The notes: a model not told the origin generated them from the sequence alone. 64,000 nt of DNA from Pseudorhodoferax aquiterrae (GCF_014652235.1 NZ_BMYK01000003.1:62001-126000), one strand, 5' to 3'. Counted from the stretch's first letter, positions 18,990 to 31,225 are shown. Program-made: numbers and translations.

Positions 18990-18993
<4 letters not shown>
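17998..18993 (+). CDS. ABC transporter ATP-binding protein (DppD/OppD family)
   Basis: 331 residues. Walker A GESGCGKS near residue 43, Q-loop [10 protein letters not shown], signature FSGGQRQRI, Walker [14 protein letters not shown]-loop ISHDLGVI, and the oligopeptide-transporter C-terminal domain with a cysteine motif (CPFAGRC, VPACH) that binds an iron-sulfur cluster in related proteins. The start at 17998 overlaps the permease stop; a Met three codons later is an alternative. Confidence 0.94.
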
Positions 18994-19799
<806 letters not shown>

Positions 19800-19851
19800 G
19801 GTATGGTCCGGCGGTTTGTGCCGCAAGCCTTCTTTTTCGGAGAGAGATGAC

Positions 19852-21339
19852 ATGCTGAACCGCCGTACCGTCCTGACCACCAGCGCTGCCGGTGCCCTGG
19901 TTGCCGCGCTGCCGGCCGCCGCCCAGAACCGCAAGGACGCCATGGTGCTGGGCATGACGCTGGAGCCCACCGGCCTGGACCCGACCGTCAGCGCCGCGGC
20001 CTCGATCGCGGAGGTCACGCTCTACAGCATCTACGAGACGCTGACCAAGATCCAGCCCGACGGCCGCGTGGTGCCGCTGCTCGCCGAAAGCTGGGACGTC
20101 TCGCCCGACCTCAAGACCTACACCTTCCGGCTGCGCAGGGACGTCAAGTTCCACAACGGCGAGCCCTTCAACGCCCAGACCGTCAAGTTCGCGTTCGAGC
20201 GCGCCGGCGGCGAGAAGAGCACCAACAAGGACAAGCGCACCTTCGCCAACCTCTCGGTGCAGGCGGTCGACGACTACACCGTCGTGCTGCTGAACAAGGA
20301 GATCGATCCCGACCTGCCCTTCGCGCTGGGCCAGGCCACGGCCATCATCGTCGAACCCAAGAGCGTGGACACCAACGCCGCCAAGCCCGTGGGCACCGGC
20401 CCCTACCAGCTCGAGAGCTACAACAAGGGCGCCGCACTGTGGCTGCGCAAGTGGGCGGCCTACCGCAACCCGGCCGCGTCCAAGCTCTCGCGCATCGGTT
20501 TTCGCTTCATCTCCGACCCGGCCGCCCAGGCCGCCGCACTGCTGGCCGGCGACGTGGACGCCTTCCCGCGCATCGCCACGCGCATGGTCGCGCAGTTCAA
20601 GGGCAATCCGCAGTTCCAGACCATCCTGGCTGGCTCGCGCGCCAAGACCATCCTGGCCTTCAACCACCGGCGTGGCCCGCTCAAGGATGTGCGCGTGCGC
20701 CGCGCCATCCTGGCCGCGATCGACCGCAAGGCCGTCATCGACGGCGCGGCCGACGGCTTCGGCACGCCCATCGGCAGCCACTACGTGCCCGGCGCGCCCG
20801 GCTACGTGGACACCACGGGCGTCAACCCCTTCGACCTCGAGAAGGCGAAGAAGCTCATGGCCGAGTCCGGCATCAAGACGCCGATCGAACTGACCATGAC
20901 GCTGCCGCCCCCGCCCTACGCTCGCCAGGGCGGCGAGGTCATCACGGCCCAGCTGGCCAAGATCGGCATCAACGTGAAGACGCAGAACGTCGAATGGGCG
21001 CAGTGGCTGTCGGGCACCTATGGCGGCGGCTTCAACTTCGACCTGTCCATCGTCTCCCACGTCGAGCCCTTCGACCTCAACAACTACGCCAAGCCCGACT
21101 ACTACTGGGGCTACGACTCCAAGGAGTACCGCGCGCTGTACGACAAGCTCATGGCCACGGGCAACCTGGCCGAGCGCAACAAGCTGCTTGGCGACGTCCA
21201 GCGTTTCCTGGCCCAGGACGCGGCCAACGGCTTCCTGTACCAGCCGCAGTTCCCGACGATCGCGAAGAAGAACGTCAAGGGCTTGTGGACCGCCCTGCCG
21301 ATCTTCGCGAACGACCTGGGCGCGCTGTCCTGGGGTTGA
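19852..21339 (+). CDS. ABC transporter periplasmic peptide-binding protein (SBP_bac_5 family)
   Basis: 495 residues. The N-terminus is Tat-like (NRRTVLTTSAAGALVAALPAAAQ). The mature protein has the DppA/OppA pattern: EPTGLDPTVSAAASIAEVTLYSIYETL, LAESWDVSPDLKTYTFRLR, KFHNGEPFNAQTVKFAF and VGTGPYQLESY. It is preceded by an AGAGAGA ribosome-binding site. The binding protein follows rather than leads the permease/ATPase genes. Ligand unknown; peptides are usual, but nickel, glutathione or opines are also handled by this family. Confidence 0.92.
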   Translation: MLNRRTVLTTSAAGALVAALPAAAQNRKDAMVLGMTLEPTGLDPTVSAAASIAEVTLYSIYETLTKIQPDGRVVPLLAESWDVSPDLKTYTFRLRRDVKFHNGEPFNAQTVKFAFERAGGEKSTNKDKRTFANLSVQAVDDYTVVLLNKEIDPDLPFALGQATAIIVEPKSVDTNAAKPVGTGPYQLESYNKGAALWLRKWAAYRNPAASKLSRIGFRFISDPAAQAAALLAGDVDAFPRIATRMVAQFKGNPQFQTILAGSRAKTILAFNHRRGPLKDVRVRRAILAAIDRKAVIDGAADGFGTPIGSHYVPGAPGYVDTTGVNPFDLEKAKKLMAESGIKTPIELTMTLPPPPYARQGGEVITAQLAKIGINVKTQNVEWAQWLSGTYGGGFNFDLSIVSHVEPFDLNNYAKPDYYWGYDSKEYRALYDKLMATGNLAERNKLLGDVQRFLAQDAANGFLYQPQFPTIAKKNVKGLWTALPIFANDLGALSWG

Positions 21340-21346
21340 GCCGGGC

Positions 21347-22657
21347 ATGACGGGCATGCCGGTCGACAGCCTGGGCAACCCCGTCACGCTGGACGATGCG
21401 GCCCACCTCGCGCGCGTCGACGATTTCGTCCAGGGCTTGCTGCGCTACGAGCCGAGGGCCGCGCGGCTGCTCGAGATCGCAGAGCAGGAGTCCGGCGCCC
21501 TGGTGCAGGCGTATGCCGCGGCGCTGCAGATGTTCGCCGAAACGCCCGATGCGCCCCAGCTGGCTCTGCCGCACCTCGCGCGTGCACAAGCCGCCGCCCC
21601 ACGCGCGACGCCGCGCGAGCAGCGCTTCGTCGCGGCCATTGCGGCCTGGGTCGCCGGCGACATCGACCGTGCCATCGCGCTGCACGTGGAGCAGTCGGTG
21701 GAGTTCCCGCGCGACCTGGTCTCGGTCAAGCTCGGCCAGTACCACCTGTTCAACCGCGGCGACGCCCCCGCCATGCTGCGTCTTGCGCGCACCGTGCTGC
21801 CGGCCGCTGGCGAGGTACCGCAGCTGCATGGCATGCTGGCCTTCGGCTGGGAACAATGCCACTACCTGCGCGAGGCCGAAGACGCGGCGCGGCGGGCACT
21901 CGCAGGCGAGCCCGGCGAGCCCTGGGCGCACCATGCGCTCGCGCACGTGATGCTGACCGAGGGCCGGCTGCTGGAGGGTCAGCGGTTCATGGCCGAGATG
22001 GCGCCGCACTGGGCCGGCCTCAACTCCTTCATGCGCACGCACAACTGGTGGCATGCGGCGCTGTTCGCAGTCGAGCTGGAGCAGTTCGACGATGCCTTGC
22101 GGCTCTACGACGAGCAGGTCTGGGGCGTGCTGCCCGCCTATTCGCAGGACCAGATCAACGCCGTCTCGCTGCTGGCCCGGCTGGAGCTCGCAGGTGCACA
22201 GGTGGGGCCACGCTGGCAGGACCTGGCGCCCTGGCTTGCGCCGCGCGTGGCCGACCAGGTGCTGGCCTTCCTCGACCTGCAGTACCTCTACGGCCTGGCG
22301 CGTGCGGGCCGGCCCGAGGCCGAGCGGCTGCTGGCCAACATGGCACGGCACGCCGACGGCGACCGCACCTGGCGCGAGGTCGCCCTGCCCGCCGCGCAGG
22401 GGCTCATGGCCCATGCGCGCGGCGAGCATGCCGAGGCGGCACGCGCGCTCGCCCTGGCCCTGCCGCGGCTGCGCGAGATCGGCGGCAGCCACGCGCAGCG
22501 CGACCTGTTCCAGCAGATCTACATCGATGCGCTCGCGCGCAGCGGCCAGCTGGCCGAGGCGCAGCACCTCGTGCAGCAGCAGGCGCGGCTGCTGCCTGCC
22601 TCGCGCCGGCTGGAGCGCCAGGGCCGTTCCCTGGCACGGGCCCTGGGCATCGCCTAG
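21347..22657 (+). CDS. TTC38-like tetratricopeptide-repeat protein
   Basis: 436 residues, no signal peptide, so cytoplasmic. The pairs WAHHALAHVMLTEGRLLEG and HNWWHAALFAVELEQFDDAL closely follow the conserved helices of the TTC38 family known from animals and bacteria, whose biochemical role is undefined. It starts seven bases after the binding-protein stop and is the last gene of the transporter operon, so it may act on the imported compound or regulate the system; this is inference. Its stop overlaps the convergent ompW stop. Confidence 0.75.
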   Translation: MTGMPVDSLGNPVTLDDAAHLARVDDFVQGLLRYEPRAARLLEIAEQESGALVQAYAAALQMFAETPDAPQLALPHLARAQAAAPRATPREQRFVAAIAAWVAGDIDRAIALHVEQSVEFPRDLVSVKLGQYHLFNRGDAPAMLRLARTVLPAAGEVPQLHGMLAFGWEQCHYLREAEDAARRALAGEPGEPWAHHALAHVMLTEGRLLEGQRFMAEMAPHWAGLNSFMRTHNWWHAALFAVELEQFDDALRLYDEQVWGVLPAYSQDQINAVSLLARLELAGAQVGPRWQDLAPWLAPRVADQVLAFLDLQYLYGLARAGRPEAERLLANMARHADGDRTWREVALPAAQGLMAHARGEHAEAARALALALPRLREIGGSHAQRDLFQQIYIDALARSGQLAEAQHLVQQQARLLPASRRLERQGRSLARALGIA

Positions 22658-23253
22658 AAGCGCCAGCCCAGGCCCACGCCGAACAGCACCGGGTCCACGT
22701 CGAACTTGCCGACCTTGTTGCCTGCAACCCGCACGTCCGTGCCGAGCCAGACCTTCTTGATGTCGAAGTTGAGCACCAGGTTCTTGTAGGGCAGCGGAAT
22801 GTCCACGCCGGCCTGCAAGGCGCCGCCGAAACTGCTCCTGTCGATGCCCACGCCGGCCGGCAGGTGCACCGAGCTGAAGCGCGTGTAGTTCACGCCAGCC
22901 CCCACGTAGGGCCGCACGCTGCCTGTGGGGTTGAAGTGGTATTGCGCCGTCAGCGTGGGCGGCAGATGGCGCAGCGTGCCGATGGTCGCGCCGCCTGCGC
23001 GCAGGTCGTGCTTCTGCGGGATCGTCAGCACGAGCTCGGCCGCGATGTTGGGCGTGAAGAAGTAGCTGATGTCGACTTCGGGGATGGTCTTGTCGTTGAT
23101 GGACAAAGCGAGGCCCGTGCTGTCGCCGTTGTCGCTGTTCAGGTGCACGGCGCGCAAGCGCACCTGCCAGGGTCCGGTGCCCGCGGTCTGCGCGAATGCG
23201 GGGGCGGTCACCGCCAGGCCCAGCACGGCCGCGGCGATCATTTGCTTGTTCAT
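22654..23253 (-). CDS. ompW: Outer membrane protein OmpW
   Basis: 199 residues. Signal peptide MNKQMIAAAVLGLAVTAPAFAQ. The mature part is an eight-stranded barrel with the OmpW pattern WQVRLRAVHLN, DISYFFTPNIAAELVLTIPQKH, LPPTLTAQYHFN, VRPYVGAGVNYTRF and a terminal aromatic (GLGWRF). It forms a channel for small hydrophobic molecules. Expression in enterobacteria is induced by FNR under low oxygen, and an FNR-like site is present upstream here. The promoter region contains a GGAGGA-like tract only far from the ATG. Confidence 0.94.
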   Translation of the reverse strand: MNKQMIAAAVLGLAVTAPAFAQTAGTGPWQVRLRAVHLNSDNGDSTGLALSINDKTIPEVDISYFFTPNIAAELVLTIPQKHDLRAGGATIGTLRHLPPTLTAQYHFNPTGSVRPYVGAGVNYTRFSSVHLPAGVGIDRSSFGGALQAGVDIPLPYKNLVLNFDIKKVWLGTDVRVAGNKVGKFDVDPVLFGVGLGWRF

Positions 23254-23288
23254 GGTCTTTTCTCTGTCTTCGGTCCGGGAACACTCCC

Positions 23289-23337
23289 GGCACCGATTAC
23301 AGGAGGACCATGGCGCGCGCGGCTTGATGCGCCTCAA
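23289..23337 (-). promoter_or_regulatory. Predicted FNR-type promoter of ompW
   Basis: On the minus strand TTGAG-GCGC-ATCAA (23337-23324) matches nine of ten fixed bases of the FNR/ANR consensus TTGAT-N4-ATCAA. A -10 hexamer TGTAAT lies at 23301-23296, giving +1 at about 23289. The centre of the dyad is then at -41.5, the exact position of class II FNR-activated promoters. No -35 hexamer is needed in such promoters. Confidence 0.65.
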
Positions 23338-23393
23338 CCCTTGCGGCGCCGCCGGGGCCGCACGGGCCGCCGGCTTGCGCTATGTCAAAGGCT

Positions 23394-24239
23394 CTACAGG
23401 CCCAGGCGCCGGCACAGCTCCAGCGTGGCCGCCGACTGGTTCATCGTGTAGAAGTGCAGGCCCGGCGCACCGCCGCGCAGCAGCTGCTCGCACAGCGTGC
23501 TGACGACATCCAGCCCGAAGGACTTGATGGACGCCGTATCGTCGCCGAAGGCCTGCAGCCGCAGCCGGATCCAGCGCGGGATCTCCGCCCCGCAGGCGTC
23601 CGAGAAGCGCATGAGCTGCGTGGAGCTGCCGATCGGCATGATGCCCGGCACCACGGGCACCGCCAGGCCCAGGCGCTGGCTCTCGTCGACGAAGCGGAAG
23701 TAGGCATCCGCGTTGTAGAAGTACTGCGTGATGGCCGAGTCCGCCCCCGCACGCACCTTGGCCGCGTAGGCTTGCAGGTCGGCCTCGGGCGAGCGCGCCT
23801 GCGGGTGCACTTCCGGGTAGGCCGCCACCTCGATGTGGAAGGCGTCACCGGTTTCGGCGCGGATGAAGGCCACGAGATCGCTCGCGTACTGGAACTCGCC
23901 GCCCGCACCATAGCCGCTGGGCAGGTCGCCGCGCAGCGCCACGAGGCGCCTGACGCCCATGGCGCGCAGCTCGGCCAGCTGCGTGCGCACGCTGTCCCGG
24001 GTGGCGCCGATGCACGAGAAGTGCGAGGCCGCGTCCACGCCCTCGGCCAGGATCTCGCCCACGGTCCCGAAGGTGCCCTGCTGCGTCGAGCCACCGGCTC
24101 CATAGGTCACCGAGCAGAAGCTCGGCTTGCGCGCGTACAGTGCCTGGCGCACGCCACGCAGCTTGGCCACGCCCTCGGGCGTCTTCGGCGGAAAGAACTC
24201 GTAGCTGACCGGCAAGGCCGGCTTGGACTCCGTGTTCAT
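23394..24239 (-). CDS. metF: 5,10-methylenetetrahydrofolate reductase
   Basis: 281 residues, flavoprotein that supplies 5-methyl-THF for methionine synthesis. Features: SYEFFPPKTPEG, FCSVTYGAGGSTQQGT, HFSCIGATRDSVRTQL, LVALRGDLPSG, SDAITQYFYN-like (SAITQYFYNADAYFRF), and VPVVPGIMPIGSSTQLMRFSDACGAEIP. The start at 24239 overlaps the tlyA stop (ATGA). It is third in an ahcY-tlyA-metF operon, so all three answer to the SAH riboswitch upstream. Confidence 0.96.
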   Translation of the reverse strand: MNTESKPALPVSYEFFPPKTPEGVAKLRGVRQALYARKPSFCSVTYGAGGSTQQGTFGTVGEILAEGVDAASHFSCIGATRDSVRTQLAELRAMGVRRLVALRGDLPSGYGAGGEFQYASDLVAFIRAETGDAFHIEVAAYPEVHPQARSPEADLQAYAAKVRAGADSAITQYFYNADAYFRFVDESQRLGLAVPVVPGIMPIGSSTQLMRFSDACGAEIPRWIRLRLQAFGDDTASIKSFGLDVVSTLCEQLLRGGAPGLHFYTMNQSAATLELCRRLGL

Positions 24240-25011
24240 GTCTTCTTTCTCCCCAGGATCCAAAACTCGCGGTTACCGTCGCCCCCGCTGATCGCGCTGT
24301 CCCACCAGCCGGCCACGGCCAGGCCCAACTCGGCGCAGCAGGCCTCGACGCGCGCCCGCACGATGGGGTACATGGCCTCGTCGCGCACGATGCCGCCCTT
24401 GCCCACCTGGCCGGGCTGCAGCTCGAACTGCGGCTTGACCAGCATCAGCAAGGCGCCGTCGTCGGCCAGGAACGGCACGACAGCCGGCAGCACCAGCGTC
24501 TGCGAGATGAAGGACAGGTCGCCCACGATGAGGCCGAAGCCCCCGTCCGGCAGCTCATCGCCGAGATCGTCGGCCTCCAATGCACGCGCGTTCACGCCCT
24601 CGATGCAATGCACGCGCTCGTCGCCGCGCACACGTGGATGCACCTGGTCGTGCCCCACGTCCACGCCCACGACACGCGCCGCGCCGTGCTGCAGCAGGCA
24701 GTCGGTGAAGCCGCCGGTGGACTGCCCCACATCGAGGCAGACCAGCCCGGCCGGGTCCACGCCGCTGGCGCGCAGCGCGCCCTCGAGCTTGAGCCCACCA
24801 CGCGAGACATAGCGCGACTCGGCATCGTCCTGCAACTGCAGCTCGGCATCCAGCGGCACTTCGTCGCGGTTCTTGGCCACCGTCCTCCAGCTCCCGCTGC
24901 CCACGCGCCAGGCCAGGCCCGCGGCGATGAGCCGCTGCGCCTGCGAGCGCGAGGCGGCCAGGCCGCGGTCCACCAGCAGCTGGTCGGCGCGCATGGTGTG
25001 CGCCGCCGCCA

Positions 25012-25012
<1 letters not shown>
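24236..25012 (-). CDS. tlyA: TlyA family rRNA (cytidine-2'-O)-methyltransferase / hemolysin A
   Basis: 258 residues. An N-terminal S4 RNA-binding domain (RADQLLVDRGLAASRSQAQRL, about 8-65) leads into an FtsJ-like SAM-methyltransferase with motif I LDVGQSTGGFTDCLL (Gln where most have Ala), KPQFE and GNREFWILGRK at the end. Mycobacterial TlyA methylates 16S and 23S rRNA; other members were named haemolysins. It releases SAH, the substrate of the preceding ahcY product. Its ATG overlaps the ahcY stop by one base (TGATG). Confidence 0.92.
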
Positions 25013-26460
<1,448 letters not shown>

Positions 26461-26537
26461 GACGGCTCCGTAATCCCGGTCAGGGACAGGTTGAAGACGA
26501 CCACGCTTGGGGGGAAGGAACTCACCGCACGGAGCGT

Positions 26538-26604
26538 GGGCGAGCGTCGTTGCAAATGGAATCCGAGCCTCGCACCATGCCGGCGCTGCAACGCTCCTCG
26601 GAAG
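26538..26604 (-). ncRNA. S-adenosylhomocysteine (SAH) riboswitch
   Basis: The minus strand reads TTCCGAGGAGCGTTGCAGCG, a variable hairpin, GAGGCTCGGA, a linker, and TGCAACGACGCTC. P1 is CCGAG with CTCGG; the pseudoknot pairs GAGCG and TTGCA with CGCTC and TGCAA. These conserved blocks define the SAH riboswitch class known from beta- and gammaproteobacterial ahcY leaders. A further hairpin just downstream (CCACGCT at 26539-26533 with AGCGTGG at 26507-26501) may be part of the expression platform. SAH binding normally raises expression of the genes that follow. Confidence 0.92.
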
Positions 26605-26610
26605 CGGCGG

Positions 26611-26638
26611 ATTATAGAAGCGCCAGCGTTGGCGACAA
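26611..26638 (-). promoter_or_regulatory. Promoter of the ahcY-tlyA-metF operon
   Basis: TTGTCG (26638-26633), 16 bp, and a perfect TATAAT (26616-26611) on the minus strand. Transcription would start about seven bases on, a few bases before the riboswitch P1 stem, so the aptamer forms the very 5' end of the mRNA. Confidence 0.75.
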
Positions 26639-26681
26639 TGCGCGCCCCTTTGCACCTGTTCGCACCGCCACGCCTGCCGCC

Positions 26682-27839
26682 ATGCCAGCCACACGCGCCC
26701 CGGCGCTGGGCCTTGCCGCCCTGTTCGTCTCCACCTTCCTGGAACTGGTCGGCTACTTCATGGTCACGCCCTGGCTGCTGCTGCAGCTGAAGGGCGCTGC
26801 CGTCTCCAGCACCGTGGCCGGGCTGTTCGCGGCCAGCGGCTGGCTGGCGATCTTCCTGTTCACGCCCTTCTCCTCCTGGGTCACGCGCGCGCTCGGGCGC
26901 AGGCCAACGCTGTGGCTGTCGGCGGCCGTGCCGGCCCTGGCCTGCTGCGGCTTCGCGCTCACGCGCGCGCTGCCGATCTGGTTCGCGCTGGAGATCCTGG
27001 CCGGCGCCGCCTTGGGCCTGCGCTGGGTGCTGTCCGAGGCGCTGGTGGCTGAGTTCTCGACCGGGCGCACGCGCGGGCGCAACGTAGGCTTGTTCGAGAC
27101 CATGGTGGGCGCCACCTTCGTGATCGGCCCGGCCATGCTGGTCTGGGTCGGCGCCCAGGCGCCCGCCGCGCCCTGGGTCGCCGTGGGCTGCATGGGGGCC
27201 GGGCTGCTGGTCAGCCTTCTGATCCCGCCCGTCCCGCCGGCCGACGACGCGCACGACGCCCACGTGGGTTGGCGCGGCGTCTGGACCGCCCTGCGCGCGC
27301 ACCCGGTCATCATGCTGGCCGGCTTCGTCGGCGGCTTCTTCGAGGCCGGCATCACCTCCGTGTTGCCGCTGTACGGACTGAACCTGGGCCTGACCGCCGC
27401 CGCCGCGGCGCTGCTGGTCTCCGCCAGCGGTCTGGGCAGTGCGCTGCTCATGCTGCCCGTGGGCCTCCTGGCCGACCGCTTCGCCGATCCCGCGCAGGGC
27501 CGCCGCCGGCTCATGCGCGCGCTGGCCGCCACCACGCTGGCCGCGACCTGCACCATGCCCTTCGTCACGCAGCTGGGCTGGCTGGCCTGGCCACTGGCCT
27601 TCGTCTGGGGCGGCGCGGCCGGCAGCCTCTACACGCTGGCCATGATCGACATCGGCGCGCGCGAGCAGGGCATCACCCTGGTCAACAGCACGGCCGTGCT
27701 GGTGCTGTCGTACACGCTGGGCAGCACCTGCGCGTCGGCGGCCTCCGGGTGGCTGCTCGACCATTCGCCGATGCTCGGCTTTCCGCTGGTCCTGGCCGGC
27801 GTGGCGCTGGCTGGCTGCATGGCGCTGCGTCGCAACTAG
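26682..27839 (+). CDS. Major facilitator superfamily transporter
   Basis: 385 residues with about 12 hydrophobic helices. The A-like loop between helices 2 and 3 reads [13 protein letters not shown], the central cytoplasmic loop [14 protein letters not shown] separates two six-helix halves, and the second half repeats the loop as [17 protein letters not shown]. Resembles sugar/drug efflux MFS members (YcaD/arabinose-efflux type). Substrate unknown. The Met at 26682 starts just before the first helix; a longer reading frame would run back across the ahcY promoter and riboswitch and is unlikely. Confidence 0.85.
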   Translation: MPATRAPALGLAALFVSTFLELVGYFMVTPWLLLQLKGAAVSSTVAGLFAASGWLAIFLFTPFSSWVTRALGRRPTLWLSAAVPALACCGFALTRALPIWFALEILAGAALGLRWVLSEALVAEFSTGRTRGRNVGLFETMVGATFVIGPAMLVWVGAQAPAAPWVAVGCMGAGLLVSLLIPPVPPADDAHDAHVGWRGVWTALRAHPVIMLAGFVGGFFEAGITSVLPLYGLNLGLTAAAAALLVSASGLGSALLMLPVGLLADRFADPAQGRRRLMRALAATTLAATCTMPFVTQLGWLAWPLAFVWGGAAGSLYTLAMIDIGAREQGITLVNSTAVLVLSYTLGSTCASAASGWLLDHSPMLGFPLVLAGVALAGCMALRRN

Positions 27840-27921
27840 GAGACGCCCCCGGCCATACCGTGCAAAAGTGCACGAATGCATGTACGCAATTGCACGATTC
27901 CCCGGAACAATACGCCGCGCC

Positions 27922-30042
27922 ATGGAAACCGCCGACCCTTCCAGCCACCCGGTGCGCGCCGTCTCGGCAGCCCAGGCCGCCGATTTCTCGACGCTGTTCG
28001 ACTTCCTGCCCATCGGTGCCTACCGCTCTTCGCCCGATGGCCGGCAGATCCGCGCCAATCCGGCCCAGGTGCGCTTGAACGGGTATGCCCACGAGGCCGA
28101 GCTCATCGCCGTGATGCAGGACATCGGCCGCCAGTGGTACGTGGACCCATCGCGGCGCACGGCCTTTCGCGAACAGCTCGAACGCCAGGGCTACGTGCGC
28201 GGCTTCGTCTCCGAGGTCTACCGCCACAAGACCGGCGAACGCATCTGGGTCAGCGAGAACGCCCATGTGGTGCGCGATGCCGCGGGCCGCGTCCTGTTCT
28301 ACGAGGGCACGGTGGAGGACATCACCGAGCGCGTGCGTGCCGAAGCCGAGCTGCGCCGGCGCGACGAGATCTGGAAGCTGGCATTGGAGAGCACGGGCGA
28401 CGGCGTCTGGGACTGGAACCTGGCCGAGGGCGTGGCCAGGATGTCGCGCCGCTGCCTGGAGATGTACGGCCTCAGCAAGCACGACCTGCGCCCCTCACCC
28501 CACAGCATGGACGAGCGCACGCATCCGGACGACAAGGCCCGCATGCTGCGCGACCGCCAGGCGCACCTGGACGGCGACGCGCCGAGCTATGTGAACGAAC
28601 ACCGCGTGTTGTGCGCGGACGGCAGCTGGAAGTGGGTGCTCGCGCGCGGCATGGTGATCAGCCGCGACGCCCAGGGCAAGCCGCTGCGCATGGTGGGCAC
28701 GCACACCGACATCACGCAGCGCAAGGAGGCCGAGGCGCTGATCTGGCACCAGGCCAACTTCGACGCGCTGACGGGTCTGCCCAACCGCCGCATGCTGCGC
28801 GACCGGCTCGGCCAGCACATGCTGCGCTGCGACCGCGAGCGGCTGCAGCTGGCGCTGCTGTTCATCGACCTGGACCACTTCAAGACCGTCAACGACACGC
28901 TGGGCCACGAGGGCGGCGACCGCCTGCTGGTCGAGGCCGCGCACCGGCTCAGCCGCTGCGTGCGCGCCTCCGACACCGTGGCCCGCATGGGCGGCGACGA
29001 ATTCACCGTGGTGCTGCCCGAACTGCACGATGCGCGCGAGGTCGAGCGCATCGTGCAGGCCATCCTGCGCGAACTGGCACGCGCCTTCCATCTCGGCGAC
29101 GAGCCCGCCTTCGTGAGCGCCAGCATCGGCATCACCTTCTATCCCGGAGACGGCCAGAGCGTGGACGACCTGCTGCGCCAGGCCGACCAGGCGCTCTACG
29201 TGGCCAAGGGCGCCGGGCGCAACCGCTTCGCCTACTTCACGCCGGCCCTGCAGGAAGGCGCGCAGCGGCGCGCCCGCGTGGCCAACGACCTGCACGCCGC
29301 ATTGCCCGCAGGGCAGCTCAGCCTCGAGTACCAGCCCATCGTGGCGCTGGCCAGCGGTGCCGTGCACATGGCCGAGGCGCTGCTGCGCTGGCGCCACCCG
29401 CGGCGCGGCCGCATGGCGCCGATGGACTTCGTGCCCATCGCCGAAGCCAACGGCATGATCGTGGAGATCGGCGAATGGGTGTTTCACGAAGCCGCGCGGC
29501 AGACGCAGCTGTGGCGCTCCCGGCTCGATCCGCGCTTCCAGATCAGCGTGAACAAGTCGCCCGTGCAGTTCCACCGCACCGACGCCGACCGCGCCCACTG
29601 GCTGCGCGAACTCGCGGCACTGGGCTTGCCACGCCACGCCATGACGGTGGAAATCACCGAAAGCCTGCTGCTGGACCCCAGCACCAACGTGGCCGAACAC
29701 CTGCTGGCGCTGCGCGCGGCCGGCATCGGCGTGTCGCTGGACGACTTCGGCACGGGCTACTCCTCGCTGGCCTACCTGCAGCGCTACGACATCGACTTCA
29801 TCAAGATCGACAAGTCCTTCGTGGCCGGTCTGGCACCGCAGTCCAACGACCTCGCGCTGTGCAAGGCCATGATCGTGATGGCACACCAGCTCGGCATCGC
29901 CGTCATCGCCGAAGGCGTGGAAACCCCGGCGCAGCGCGACCTGCTGCTGGAGGCAGGCTGCGACTTCGCGCAGGGCTTCCTGTTCGCGCACGCCATGCCG
30001 GCCGAAGCGTTCGAAACCTGGTTCAACCAGCGACGCGCCTGA
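27922..30042 (+). CDS. PAS-PAS-GGDEF-EAL cyclic di-GMP signalling protein
   Basis: 706 residues from the chosen ATG (in-frame GTG/ATG at 27868 and 27880 are alternatives). No membrane segment. Two PAS/PAC domains (about residues 20-140 and 150-275; [15 protein letters not shown] and [13 protein letters not shown] close them) precede a GGDEF domain with intact active site RMGGDEF (about 356-360) and an upstream I-site RASD, then an EAL domain with EALLRWRHP (about 485), [13 protein letters not shown] and EGVETPAQ. Both synthesis and hydrolysis of c-di-GMP look chemically possible. Its end overlaps the convergent pcaB-like gene by 20 bp. A pga polysaccharide operon, a classic c-di-GMP output, lies 26 kb away. 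Confidence 0.92.
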   Translation: METADPSSHPVRAVSAAQAADFSTLFDFLPIGAYRSSPDGRQIRANPAQVRLNGYAHEAELIAVMQDIGRQWYVDPSRRTAFREQLERQGYVRGFVSEVYRHKTGERIWVSENAHVVRDAAGRVLFYEGTVEDITERVRAEAELRRRDEIWKLALESTGDGVWDWNLAEGVARMSRRCLEMYGLSKHDLRPSPHSMDERTHPDDKARMLRDRQAHLDGDAPSYVNEHRVLCADGSWKWVLARGMVISRDAQGKPLRMVGTHTDITQRKEAEALIWHQANFDALTGLPNRRMLRDRLGQHMLRCDRERLQLALLFIDLDHFKTVNDTLGHEGGDRLLVEAAHRLSRCVRASDTVARMGGDEFTVVLPELHDAREVERIVQAILRELARAFHLGDEPAFVSASIGITFYPGDGQSVDDLLRQADQALYVAKGAGRNRFAYFTPALQEGAQRRARVANDLHAALPAGQLSLEYQPIVALASGAVHMAEALLRWRHPRRGRMAPMDFVPIAEANGMIVEIGEWVFHEAARQTQLWRSRLDPRFQISVNKSPVQFHRTDADRAHWLRELAALGLPRHAMTVEITESLLLDPSTNVAEHLLALRAAGIGVSLDDFGTGYSSLAYLQRYDIDFIKIDKSFVAGLAPQSNDLALCKAMIVMAHQLGIAVIAEGVETPAQRDLLLEAGCDFAQGFLFAHAMPAEAFETWFNQRRA

Positions 30043-31225
30043 GCGCCACGGTGCGCTGGCGCGCTTGGTCGCCGGCCATGGCCACCAGCGCCGGCGCGAA
30101 CCACTCCCGCACGGTCTCGGCCGGCAGCTCGGCGCAGACGCGGTCGATGTTGGCCTGCATGCGCGCCGCATCCACGCGCAGGCCGGGCAGGGCCGTCGCC
30201 AGTGCGCGCAGACTGCCCAGCGCAGCCAGCCACAGCGAAAGCCATTCGGCCTGTTCGGCCTGCCAGGGGCCCAGCGCGCGCTCGTGCTGCTGCACCATCC
30301 CGGCCAGCAGCGCGGCGACGCGCTGCGGCGCGCGCTGGGCAGCCGACAAGGCCACCATGGACGCGACCGGGTTGCGCTTGTGCGGCATCACGGTGGAGAC
30401 GCCGCGCCCGGTCTCGGCCGGCTCCATGAGCTCGCCGACCTCGTGCTGGCCCAGCAGCGCCAGATCGGCCGCGAGCTTGCCCAGGCTGCCCGTCAGCAGG
30501 GCCAGCGCGCAGCCCAGCGCCACCCAGTCGTCGCGCTGCGTGTGCCAGGCGCCTCCGCCGTCGCGCAGGCCCAGGGACGCGGCCACGCGTGCGCGCACGG
30601 CGGCTGCGCGCGGAGCATCCACGCCCATCTGCGCCAGCGTGCCGACGCCGCCGCCCAGTTGCAGCTGCAGCGCGTCGGCGGCGGCCTGCTGCAGCCGCTT
30701 TTGCCCGCGCACCAGCGGCGCGGCCCAGTCGGCGCACTTGAAGCCCAGGCTCGTGACCGAGGCCGGCTGCATCAGCGTGCGCGCCAGCATGGGCGTGTCG
30801 GCATGGGCCTCGGCCAGTGCCAGCAGGGACGCGATGCAGCGCCGCAGGTCGGCATCGAGCAGGTCCAGCGCGTCGCGCGTGACCAGCACCAGCGCGGTGT
30901 CGATCACGTCCTGGCTGGTGCTGCCGAAATGCGTCCAGGCCACGGCCTCGGCATTGAACAGGCCCACGGCCTCGCGCAGCGCCTTGATGAGCGGGATGGC
31001 CACGCTGCCGGCGCGGCCGCTGTCGCGCACGATCTTCTCGACGTCGAACAGCTCGACGCGGCAGCTGTCCACGATGGAACGCGCCGCCGCCGGCGGGACC
31101 AGGCCCTCCTCGGCCTGCGCCTGCGCCAGCGCCGCCTCGAAGCGCAGCATCGCCGCCACCACCGCGGGGCCGCTGAATGCGGCCACGGCCTCGGGCGTGG
31201 AGAGATAGCCCTCGAAGAGGCTCAT
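30023..31225 (-). CDS. pcaB: 3-carboxy-cis,cis-muconate cycloisomerase-like protein
   Basis: 400 residues, fumarase/aspartase superfamily. The opening [31 protein letters not shown] pattern, the [11 protein letters not shown] segment, and the superfamily signature [13 protein letters not shown] match PcaB, the protocatechuate beta-ketoadipate enzyme, rather than adenylosuccinate lyase. The start at 31225 (MSLFEGYLS) fits PcaB. It lies downstream of a shikimate-dehydrogenase-like gene and an MHS transporter with an IclR regulator, a context of hydroaromatic acid degradation. The other pca genes are not in the window. Confidence 0.82.
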   Translation of the reverse strand: MSLFEGYLSTPEAVAAFSGPAVVAAMLRFEAALAQAQAEEGLVPPAAARSIVDSCRVELFDVEKIVRDSGRAGSVAIPLIKALREAVGLFNAEAVAWTHFGSTSQDVIDTALVLVTRDALDLLDADLRRCIASLLALAEAHADTPMLARTLMQPASVTSLGFKCADWAAPLVRGQKRLQQAAADALQLQLGGGVGTLAQMGVDAPRAAAVRARVAASLGLRDGGGAWHTQRDDWVALGCALALLTGSLGKLAADLALLGQHEVGELMEPAETGRGVSTVMPHKRNPVASMVALSAAQRAPQRVAALLAGMVQQHERALGPWQAEQAEWLSLWLAALGSLRALATALPGLRVDAARMQANIDRVCAELPAETVREWFAPALVAMAGDQARQRTVALRRVAG

